The translations under genes were made by a program, and so were the position numbers. Below, piece after piece: positions 21,513-28,831 of a DNA stretch of 30,634 nt (position 1 is the stretch's first letter; each line of letters opens with the position of its first letter). The notes beneath the pieces are model-generated. The model saw only the letters and a list, made by a program, of their open reading frames with translations. It did not search any database and had not been told where the DNA came from. Origin of the DNA: AA29 sp041481445 (GTDB lineage: Bacteria; Acidobacteriota; Vicinamibacteria; Fen-336); contig JBGPBV010000071.1 of NCBI GenBank assembly GCA_041481445.1, forward strand, positions 1 through 30,634, in the 5' to 3' direction.

Positions 21513-21623
21513 GCGCCCGGTCTCGGGCAGGCAGAGGTCATTTCGGGCCCGGCTGTGATCGGGCTTACCCGGCGGCGAAGGGGCCCCCCCTTCCCCCCGC
21601 TGGTACGATCGGCGAGGGGACTC

Positions 21624-23831
21624 GTGACCCGAAGACACTTCCGGACCTGCTCGCTCTGCGAGGCGATGTGTGGCCTGGCCGTCGACGTCGATGGCGAGCG
21701 CATCGTCGCGATACGCGGCGACGACGACGACGTCTTCAGCCGCGGCCACATCTGTCCGAAGGCGGTCGCGTTGAAGGACCTCCACGAGGACCCCGACCGC
21801 CTGCGGCGCCCGCTCGTCCGGCGCGGGACGGGCTGGGAGGAGATCGGCTGGGAGGAGGCCCTCGACCTGGCTGCCGAGCGGCTCGTCGAGGTCCAGAGGG
21901 CCCACGGCCCGCACGCGGTCGCCGTGTACCAGGGCAACCCGACCGTCCACAACTACGGCGCGCTCCTCTTCGGCCAGCTCTTCGTGCGCGCCCTGCGCAC
22001 GCGCAGCCGCTTCTCCGCGACGTCCGTGGACCAGCTCCCGCACATGCTCGCCTCGCTCCTGATGTTCGGCCACCAGCTCCTGCTGCCGGTGCCGGACGTC
22101 GACCGCACGTCCTTCCTGCTCGTCCTGGGCGCGAACCCGCTCGTCTCCAACGGCAGCCTCATGACCGCCCCCGGGATCGAGCGTCGCTTGCGCGCGCTAC
22201 GGGCGCGGGGCGGCCGCCTGGTGGTCGTGGACCCGAGGCGGACGGAGACGGCCACCCTCGCCGACACGCACCTCGCCATCCGTCCGGGGACGGACGCGCT
22301 GCTCCTGCTCGCCCTCCTCGAGGTCGTGTTCGCGGAGGGGCGCGCCCGGCCGGACCGCCTGTCGCCGCTGCTCGACGGCCTGACCGAGGTGGAGGCGCTG
22401 GCCCGCGAGTTCCCGCCCGAGCGCGTGGCCGAGCGCACCGGGCTGCGCGCGGAGGACATCCGCGCGCTGGCGCGCGCGTTCGCGGAGGCGCCGGCCGCGG
22501 TGGCCTACGGCCGCGTCGGCCTCTCGACCCAGGAGTTCGGCGGCCTTTGTCAATGGCTCCTGAACGTGCTCAACGTCGTGACCGGGAACCTCGATCGCCC
22601 GGGCGGGTCGATGTTCACGCGGCCGGCGGTGGACCTGGTCGGGCTGGCCAATCGGATCGGCCAGCGCGGTCACTTCGCGAAGGGGCGGAGCCGCGTGCGC
22701 GACCTCCCCGAGTTCGGAGGCGAGTGGCCGGCGGCCGTCCTCGCGGAAGAGATGGACACGCCGGGCCCGGGCCAGGTCCGGGCGTTCGTGACGCTGGCGG
22801 GCAACCCGGTGCTCTCGACCCCGAACGGCGCCCGCCTGGAGCGCGCGCTGGCCGGCCTGGACTTCATGGTGTCGGTCGATCCGTACCTCAACGAGACCTC
22901 GCGGCACGCGCACCTCGTGCTGCCACCGGTCTCCCCGCTGGAGCGCGACCACTACGACCTCGTGTTCCACGCCCTGGCCGTGCGGAACACCGCGCGCTAC
23001 TCGACGCCGTTGTTCGAGCCCCCGCCCGACGGCCTCGACGACTGGCGGATCCTGCACGGGCTGGCCGAGCGCGTGGAAGCGCGCCGGGGTGGGCGGCGCC
23101 TCCTCTCGACGCTCGCGTCGAAGGTGGCCGGCCGCCTCGGCCCGCGCGGGATCCTGGGACTGCTGCTCCGCCTGGGTCCGCACGGCCGCGGCCTGTGGCC
23201 GTGGGGACGCGGGCTCACCCTGCGCGCGCTCGAGCGCGCGCCACACGGGATCGACCTCGGGTTGCTCGAGCCCGCGCTGCCCGCGGCGCTGTGCACGCCC
23301 GGCCGGCGCATCGCGCTCGCCCCCCCGCCGCTCGTGGCGGACCTCGCGCGCCTGCGCGCCCGCCTCGCAGCAAGGGACGCGGTCCCCGCGCTCGCGCTGA
23401 TCGGACGGCGGCACCTGAGATCGAACAACTCCTGGATGCACAACAGCGCCCGCCTCACGAAAGGCCGCGACCAGTGCGTGCTGCTCATGAACCCGGCGGA
23501 CGCCGGCGCGCGCGGCCTCGCCGACGGCGAGCGAGTCCGGCTGCGCTCGCGGGCGGGGACGGTGGAGGCCACGCTGAGCGTGACCGACCAGATGCGGCCG
23601 GGAGTGGTGAGCCTCCCCCACGGTTGGGGCCACCACCGGCCGGGGGTCCGCCTGCGCGTCGCCTCCGAGAGGCCCGGCGCCAGCTTCAACGACGTCAGCG
23701 ACGAGCACGCCGTGGACACGCTCTGCGGCACCGCCGTTCTCAATGGCGTCCCCGTCGAGGTGGAATGCCTCAAACATCTCGACTCTCCTCAATCCCTTGT
23801 GTTAGAGTCCCCGGCGGCTCACAAGATCTAG
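21624..23831 (+). CDS. Molybdopterin-dependent oxidoreductase
   Basis: This is a 735-residue DMSO-reductase-superfamily enzyme. I use the GTG at 21624, after GAGGGG, because homology begins at once. Cys9, Cys12, Cys16 and Cys44 (RTCSLCEAMCGL, GHICPKA) bind a [4Fe-4S] cluster, and Lys46 is the conserved residue between the cluster and the pterin. YQGNPTVHNYGALLFGQ lies where formate dehydrogenases and nitrate reductases carry the Mo-binding Sec or Cys; none is present here. LVLGANPLVSNGSLM, VVDPRRTETATLAD and the C-terminal dinucleotide-binding domain (SNNSWMHNSARLTKG ... SLPHGWGHH) complete the fold. No Tat signal and no partner subunits are seen, so it is probably soluble and cytoplasmic. 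The substrate is unknown. Confidence 0.88.
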   Translation: MTRRHFRTCSLCEAMCGLAVDVDGERIVAIRGDDDDVFSRGHICPKAVALKDLHEDPDRLRRPLVRRGTGWEEIGWEEALDLAAERLVEVQRAHGPHAVAVYQGNPTVHNYGALLFGQLFVRALRTRSRFSATSVDQLPHMLASLLMFGHQLLLPVPDVDRTSFLLVLGANPLVSNGSLMTAPGIERRLRALRARGGRLVVVDPRRTETATLADTHLAIRPGTDALLLLALLEVVFAEGRARPDRLSPLLDGLTEVEALAREFPPERVAERTGLRAEDIRALARAFAEAPAAVAYGRVGLSTQEFGGLCQWLLNVLNVVTGNLDRPGGSMFTRPAVDLVGLANRIGQRGHFAKGRSRVRDLPEFGGEWPAAVLAEEMDTPGPGQVRAFVTLAGNPVLSTPNGARLERALAGLDFMVSVDPYLNETSRHAHLVLPPVSPLERDHYDLVFHALAVRNTARYSTPLFEPPPDGLDDWRILHGLAERVEARRGGRRLLSTLASKVAGRLGPRGILGLLLRLGPHGRGLWPWGRGLTLRALERAPHGIDLGLLEPALPAALCTPGRRIALAPPPLVADLARLRARLAARDAVPALALIGRRHLRSNNSWMHNSARLTKGRDQCVLLMNPADAGARGLADGERVRLRSRAGTVEATLSVTDQMRPGVVSLPHGWGHHRPGVRLRVASERPGASFNDVSDEHAVDTLCGTAVLNGVPVEVECLKHLDSPQSLVLESPAAHKI
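23803..23808 (+). promoter_or_regulatory. Possible extended -10 upstream of smc
   Basis: TGTTAGAGT holds a TG-extended -10-like TAGAGT, 35 bases before the smc ATG and inside the last codons of the molybdoenzyme gene. No -35 is seen. It is the only AT-leaning element near the smc start. Confidence 0.3.
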
Positions 23832-23843
23832 GGGTTGGTCCTC

Positions 23844-26800
23844 ATGCGCCTTGACCGTGTCGAGATCGTCGGCTTCAAGTCCTTCTGCGACAAGCAGGAA
23901 CTGTCCTTCCAGGGGGGCGTGACCGGCATCGTCGGACCCAACGGCTGCGGGAAGAGCAACATCTCCGACGCGATCTCCTGGGTGCTCGGAGAGCAGAGCG
24001 CGAAGAGCCTCCGCGGGGCGTCGATGGAGGACGTGATCTTCAACGGCAGCCAGTCCCGCCAGCCGACCGGAATGGCCGAGGTCAACCTCAAGGTCAGCGG
24101 CCTCAACGGCAACAGCCCGGACGGATCGCCGGAGTGCGTGGTCACGCGGCGCCTCTACCGCAACGGCGACAGCGAGTACCTGATGAACGGGCAGGTCTGC
24201 CGCCTGCGCGACATCCACGAGCTGTTCATGGACACCGGCCTCGGGTCCAAGGCCTACTCGATCATCGAGCAGGGCAAGATCGGCCTCATCCTCTCGAGCA
24301 AGCCCGCCGACCGCCGCGCCCTCATCGAGGAGGCGGCCGGCATCACGAAGTACAAGGCGCGCCGGCGCCAGACCCAGCTCAAGCTGGAGGCCACGCAGCA
24401 GAACCTGCTCCGCGTGAACGACATCGTCCACGAGGTCGAGAAGCAGCTCGACTCGCTGCGGCGGCAGGCGAGCAAGGCGCGGCGGTACCGCGCGGTGCGC
24501 GAGGAGATGCAGGGGGTCGAGCGCGTCCTCTACGGGCGGCGCTTCCTCGACCTGCGCGCGCAGTCGGACGTGCTCGCGGAGCGGCTGGCCGCCGAGCGCC
24601 AGCGCGAGGAGGCGGCGGCCATCGCGCTCTCGTCGGAAGAGGCGCAGATGGAGGTGCGCCGGACCGCGCTCTACGAGGACGAGGCACGCTTGGAAGAGGT
24701 CCGCGCTCGCCTGGGCGAGCTGACCCTGGCCGTGGACCGCCACCAGGGCCGGAGCGGCTATTGCCGCGAGCAGATCGCGGAGACGGACGCGCGCGCGTCA
24801 CAGGCGCGGGCGGAGGCGGAGGAGCTGCTCTCGCGCGTGGGCCCCCTGGCCGACCACCTCGACGAGCGCCGGTCGGACGAGGCGCGCCTGCGCATCGAGC
24901 GGGCGGCGGCCGAGGACGAGGCGCGCACGGCGGAGACGGCCCAGGCGGATTCCGCCTCCGGCCAGGCCGACGCGGAGGCGCAGCAGGAGGCGGGCCGCAA
25001 CGCCCAGGTGGACCTCATGGGGCGCATGGCCGCCCTCCAGAACGCCGGCGAGTCGGTGCGCGGCAACGCCTCGCGCGCGTCCGCGGACCTGCTCAAGCTG
25101 GCCGCGGAGACGGAAGAGCTCGAGCGCGACCGCGGGCGGGTCGAGGGGCTGCGCGCCTCCGCGCGGGAGCGCGCGGGCGCCGCCGAAGCGCTGCGCGAGG
25201 AGCTGGGGCGGGCGCGCGAGGAGGCGGCCGCCCGCGGGGCCGCCGCGCGGTCGGAGGCGGACCTGGCCACCCGCGAAGCGGAGACGCACCAGAGCGAGCG
25301 GGACAGCCTGGCCGGCCGGCGGGCGTCGCTCGAGGAGATGGTGGCCACGCACTCCGCGTTCGACGAGGGCGTGCGGGCGGTGCTGGGGGGGCCGGAAGGG
25401 ATCGAGGTCCTGGGCGTGGTGGCGGACGCGGTCGAGACGGACTCGCAGTTCGAGCGCGCGGTCGAGGCCTTCCTCGGCGACCGCCTCCAGGCCGTGATCA
25501 CCCCCGACGCCACCCACGCCCTGCGCGGGATCCGCTACCTGCAGGAGTCGGGGGCGGGCCGCGGCGCCTTCCTCCCCATCGCCTCCGCGCGCACCCGGGC
25601 CGACTGCGCGTCCCTGCGCGACGCGGCCAGCCAGGAGCCGCGGGCCCGCGGGCTGCTCGGCGACGTCTACCGCGTGAGCGGCCCCTACGCCGCCGCCATC
25701 CGCGCCGCCCTGCCGGAGGCGCTGGTGGTGGACACGCTGGAGGACGCGCTCGCGCTCGTCTCCCGGCAGGGGCCCGTCCCCTGCGTGACGCTCGCGGGCG
25801 AGATCCTGCGCGGCTCGATCGTGGAGGGCGGGCGCGGCGTCAAGGGGCTGCTGGCCCCGCGCCGCGAGGTGCGCGAGATCTCCGTCCGCCAGGAGGAGGT
25901 CGACCGGCTGCTGCGCGAGGCGCGCGAGCGCGGCCAGGAGGCGGGCGGGCGCGCGGAGGCCGCCTTCGCGGAGGTGCGGGCGCTCGAGGAGCGGATCCAC
26001 GCCGCGGAGAAGGACCTCGTGGCCCTGCGGCACGACCTCGCGTCCGCGGAAGACGAGATGGCGCGGCTCCAGCGGAAGGCGGCCGTCCTCGACGCCGAGC
26101 GTGGCCAGGCCGAGCAGGAGAAGGGCGCGGCCGCCGTCCGCCTGGCCGAGATCGAGCAGGCCCTGGCCACGGCCGAGCGCGACCGCGACGAGGGCAGCCG
26201 GGCCCTGGCCGGGCTGGGCGTGGCCGTGGCCCAGGCGCGCGCGGCCACGGAGGCGGCCCAGGCCCGCCTCTCGGAGGCGCGGAGCGCGGTGGCCGCGCTG
26301 CGCGAGCGCGCGGCGGCCACGGAGGCGGAGTGCCGGCGGCTCGAGCAGGACCACCGCGAGCTCCAGGAGCGCATCGCCGCCGCCGGGCAGCGGGCGGCGG
26401 AGATGGACGCCCGCGGCCTCGAGCTGCGGGCGGAGATGGCGGAGGCGGAGAGGCTGCTCGCGGAGGCGCTCGCCGCCCGCGACCGCGTGAGCGCGGAGGC
26501 GGCGGTGGCGGAGGACCGGGTGCGCGACCTCCGCAACGAGCTGGAAGGACGCGAGGCCGGGCTCAAGGAGCGCCGGCGCGAGCGCGACATGCTCAAGGAC
26601 GCCCTGGGCGAGCTGGAGGTCGCGCAGGCCCGCACCGGATCCGATCTCGACCACCTCGGGCGCGAGTGCCACCAGGCCGTCGGCATGATGGCGGCGGAGG
26701 CGGCGGCCCTCATCACGGACGAGGACCGGGCCCAGGACCTCCCGGGCCTGGAGGCGCAGGTCCAGGAGATGCGCGAGCGCCTCGACCGCATGGGCCCGGT

Positions 26801-27383
26801 GAACGTGCTCGCCGTCGAGCAGTCCCAGGAGCTGGAGGAGCGCTCGCAGTTCCTGACCGCCCAGCGCCAGGACCTGCTCGACTCGATCGCGGAGCTGGAC
26901 CAGGCCATCAAGAAGATCGACAAGGCCTCGCGCGAGCGGTTCCAGGAGGCCTTCCAGGTCATCAACCAGCACTTCGGCGAGATCTTCCGGCAGCTCTTCG
27001 GGGGTGGGACGGCCGGCCTCGCCCTCATCGACGAGGAGGATCTGCTCGAGAGCGGCATCGACGTCATGGCCCAGCCGCCGGGCAAGCGCCTCCAGAACGT
27101 GATGCTGCTCTCGGGCGGCGAGAAGGCCCTCACCGCGATCTCGCTCCTGTTCGCGATCTTCCAGTACAAGCCCTCGCCCTTCTGCATCCTCGACGAGGTG
27201 GACGCCCCTCTCGACGACGCGAACATCGGGCGCTTCGTGCGGATGCTCGAGGGCCTCAAGGAGCAGACCCAGTTCGTGCTCATCACCCACTCGCGCAAGA
27301 CGATGGAGATCGCGGACCAGCTCTACGGGGTCACCATGGAGGAGCCCGGGGTCAGCAAGCTCGTCAGCGTCCGCCTGAGCTAG
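23844..27383 (+). CDS. smc: Chromosome segregation protein SMC
   Basis: This is a full-length SMC of 1179 residues. ATG 23844 gives the expected MRLDRVEIVGFKSF start. The N-terminal ATPase half has Walker A (GPNGCGKSN, residues 31-39). A coiled coil of Glu/Arg/Ala-rich heptads runs from about 160 to 495. The hinge is at about 500-665 (GVRAVLGGPEGIEVLGVVADAV ... AGEILRGSIVEGG), followed by the returning coiled coil. The C-terminal half has the signature LLSGGEK (Ser1090) and Walker B FCILDEVDAPLDD (Asp1117, Glu1118). It forms a dimer that with ScpA/ScpB compacts and segregates the chromosome. ScpAB genes are not in the window. The start is 12 bases after the molybdoenzyme stop. Confidence 0.97.
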   Translation: MRLDRVEIVGFKSFCDKQELSFQGGVTGIVGPNGCGKSNISDAISWVLGEQSAKSLRGASMEDVIFNGSQSRQPTGMAEVNLKVSGLNGNSPDGSPECVVTRRLYRNGDSEYLMNGQVCRLRDIHELFMDTGLGSKAYSIIEQGKIGLILSSKPADRRALIEEAAGITKYKARRRQTQLKLEATQQNLLRVNDIVHEVEKQLDSLRRQASKARRYRAVREEMQGVERVLYGRRFLDLRAQSDVLAERLAAERQREEAAAIALSSEEAQMEVRRTALYEDEARLEEVRARLGELTLAVDRHQGRSGYCREQIAETDARASQARAEAEELLSRVGPLADHLDERRSDEARLRIERAAAEDEARTAETAQADSASGQADAEAQQEAGRNAQVDLMGRMAALQNAGESVRGNASRASADLLKLAAETEELERDRGRVEGLRASARERAGAAEALREELGRAREEAAARGAAARSEADLATREAETHQSERDSLAGRRASLEEMVATHSAFDEGVRAVLGGPEGIEVLGVVADAVETDSQFERAVEAFLGDRLQAVITPDATHALRGIRYLQESGAGRGAFLPIASARTRADCASLRDAASQEPRARGLLGDVYRVSGPYAAAIRAALPEALVVDTLEDALALVSRQGPVPCVTLAGEILRGSIVEGGRGVKGLLAPRREVREISVRQEEVDRLLREARERGQEAGGRAEAAFAEVRALEERIHAAEKDLVALRHDLASAEDEMARLQRKAAVLDAERGQAEQEKGAAAVRLAEIEQALATAERDRDEGSRALAGLGVAVAQARAATEAAQARLSEARSAVAALRERAAATEAECRRLEQDHRELQERIAAAGQRAAEMDARGLELRAEMAEAERLLAEALAARDRVSAEAAVAEDRVRDLRNELEGREAGLKERRRERDMLKDALGELEVAQARTGSDLDHLGRECHQAVGMMAAEAAALITDEDRAQDLPGLEAQVQEMRERLDRMGPVNVLAVEQSQELEERSQFLTAQRQDLLDSIAELDQAIKKIDKASRERFQEAFQVINQHFGEIFRQLFGGGTAGLALIDEEDLLESGIDVMAQPPGKRLQNVMLLSGGEKALTAISLLFAIFQYKPSPFCILDEVDAPLDDANIGRFVRMLEGLKEQTQFVLITHSRKTMEIADQLYGVTMEEPGVSKLVSVRLS

Positions 27384-27394
27384 CGGGTCCGGCC

Positions 27395-27910
27395 GTGCTC
27401 AAGGTCCGCTTCGACGTCAACGACGAGGCGCTGCGCGACACGTTCCTGCGCGCCTCCTTCAAGGGCGCCCTCGACACCCTGCGGCCCGAGGACCCGGCGC
27501 GCTGGGGGCGGATGACCGCGCAGGAGATGGTCGAGCACCTGGTGTGGGCGTTCGAGTGCTCCACCGGGGAGATCGAGGTCCCTTGTCTCGTCCCGGCGGC
27601 GAAGCGCGAGGTGCTGAGGCCGTTCCTGCACAACAACCGTCCGACCCCGCACGAGTTCATGAACCCGGTGTTGCGGGACGGCCTGCCCGCCTTGCGCTTC
27701 CGTTCCCTGGACGAGTCCCGTGCCGCCCTCGTCTCCGCGGTCGACCGGTTCTTCCATCACGTCCGCACCCGCCCCGACGCCGTCCACACCCATCCGATCT
27801 TCGGCCCCATCGGCCTGGCCGAGTGGTCACGAACGCACTTCAAGCACTGCGCGCACCATCTCCTCCAGTTCGGCCTCCTGGAGGTGGAGCCGCCCCAGGA
27901 GGGAAAGTGA
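27395..27910 (+). CDS. DUF1569 / DinB-like protein
   Basis: This 171-residue protein starts at GTG 27395, 11 bases after smc; no strong ribosome binding site is seen. Features are RWGRMTAQEMVEHLVWAFECSTGE (first His), FLHNNRPTPHEFMNPV, and the C-terminal block HPIFGPIGLAEWSRTHFKHCAHHLLQFGL. This is the DUF1569 pattern, a relative of the DinB fold with a His-rich end. Its function is not known; metal binding is likely. It overlaps the next gene (GTGA). It is the third DinB-fold-related gene in the window. Confidence 0.82.
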   Translation: MLKVRFDVNDEALRDTFLRASFKGALDTLRPEDPARWGRMTAQEMVEHLVWAFECSTGEIEVPCLVPAAKREVLRPFLHNNRPTPHEFMNPVLRDGLPALRFRSLDESRAALVSAVDRFFHHVRTRPDAVHTHPIFGPIGLAEWSRTHFKHCAHHLLQFGLLEVEPPQEGK

Positions 27911-28293
27911 AGAAGAAGGTCCTCTCCGCCCTGGCCCTGATCGCGGTAGTGATCGCGGCCCGGGCCGCCCGCGCCGCGCTCTCGCCGGGCGACGATCCCC
28001 TCGATCCCGTGCGCGTGGCCGGGGACACGCATCGGCTCGCCCTCGACAACGCGTTCGTGCGCGTCCTCGACGTCCACCTCCCGCCGGGCAAGGTCGAGCC
28101 CCGCCATCGCCACCCGCACGGCCTGAGCGTGTACTTCACCGACTGGGAGGCCAAGGTGACGCCGGACGGAGCGGCCACGGAGGTCCATCACCGCACGGCG
28201 GGCACGTTCGCCTGGAACGAGGCCGTCATCCACACCGTCCAGAACGCCGGCACCACCGAAGGGCACATCCTCCGCATCGAGCTGAAGTTCTGA
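27907..28293 (+). CDS. Exported cupin-domain protein
   Basis: This 128-residue protein starts at GTG 27907, overlapping the DUF1569 stop, with GGAGGG just upstream. A signal peptide (VKKKVLSALALIAVVIAARAARA) precedes a single small cupin barrel: LALDNAFVRVLDVHLPPGKVEPRHRHPHG (metal motif with three close His) and AWNEAVIHTVQNAGTTEGHILRIELKF. It is probably periplasmic. Small cupins of this kind have no assigned reaction. Coupling to the DUF1569 gene suggests shared expression. It is convergent with the cytochrome gene, 28 bases away. Confidence 0.8.
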   Translation: MKKKVLSALALIAVVIAARAARAALSPGDDPLDPVRVAGDTHRLALDNAFVRVLDVHLPPGKVEPRHRHPHGLSVYFTDWEAKVTPDGAATEVHHRTAGTFAWNEAVIHTVQNAGTTEGHILRIELKF

Positions 28294-28321
28294 GCCCGGC
28301 CCTTCCGACGCCGCGTCGCGA

Positions 28322-28693
28322 CTATCGCTTGGCCGTCGCGGGGGGCGAGGCCGGCACGTAGTCCTTCAGCCAGGCCACGTCGACGTCGCTCGCCTGGCGC
28401 GCGTGCTTCTGGTCGACCAGCCACTGCCCGCGCGGGTTGAACAGCGCCTTGCCGGACTTGGGCAGGCGGTTGCCGTGGCAGGCGTAGCAGTTCATGGGCG
28501 CGATCTTCATCTCGATCGCCTTCTGCCTCATGTGGTCCATCGTGAAGGCATGGCAATACGTGCAGTCGCTCGCCGGATAGCCGGCCGCGCGCGCGTGTCG
28601 CTGGATCGGGGGAGTGGCTCCCGCGGGCGGGGCCGTGGACAGGGCGCCCAGGATCGGAAGCAGCACGAAGGGGAGGACGGCCGCTCGCTTCAT
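28322..28693 (-). CDS. Small diheme c-type cytochrome
   Basis: This 123-residue protein has a signal peptide (MKRAAVLPFVLLPILGALSTAPPAGA) and two heme-binding motifs, CTYCH (Cys44-His48) and CYACH (Cys69-His73). His33, His54 and His97 are candidate distal ligands. A conserved-looking NPRGQWLVDQKHARQASDVDVAWLKDY block follows the second heme. GAGGGAGG precedes the ATG. It is likely a periplasmic electron carrier; the partner is unknown. The divergent gene is the protease-hydrolase fusion, with no obvious functional link. Confidence 0.88.
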   Translation of the reverse strand: MKRAAVLPFVLLPILGALSTAPPAGATPPIQRHARAAGYPASDCTYCHAFTMDHMRQKAIEMKIAPMNCYACHGNRLPKSGKALFNPRGQWLVDQKHARQASDVDVAWLKDYVPASPPATAKR

Positions 28694-28789
28694 CTTGTCC
28701 CTCCCTCGTCCGGACGGCGAGACGACACGAGGTTACCCGGGTCCACGTCCCGGACGCATTGGATCGTTCGTTCCACTTGACCTATTGCG

Positions 28790-28795
28790 TATATT
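28790..28795 (+). promoter_or_regulatory. -10-like TATATT upstream of the protease fusion
   Basis: TATATT lies in the only AT-rich patch of this 138-base divergent gap, 36 bases before the ATG, with GAGAAGGAG between them as ribosome binding site. No -35 at proper spacing is convincing; the TTGACC at 28777 is too close. Confidence 0.4.
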
Positions 28796-28831
28796 TGCCG
28801 CTCGGTACGCCACACGAGAAGGAGCAGGAAC

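Noticed and set aside
24798..27290. Long minus-strand open frame antisense to smc
   Set aside because: Shadow of the smc codon bias; low-complexity Arg/Leu/Gly translation with no domain.
28777..28795. TTGACC and TATATT as a -35/-10 pair
   Set aside because: The spacing is only seven bases, far too short for a sigma70 promoter; only the -10-like element is kept.
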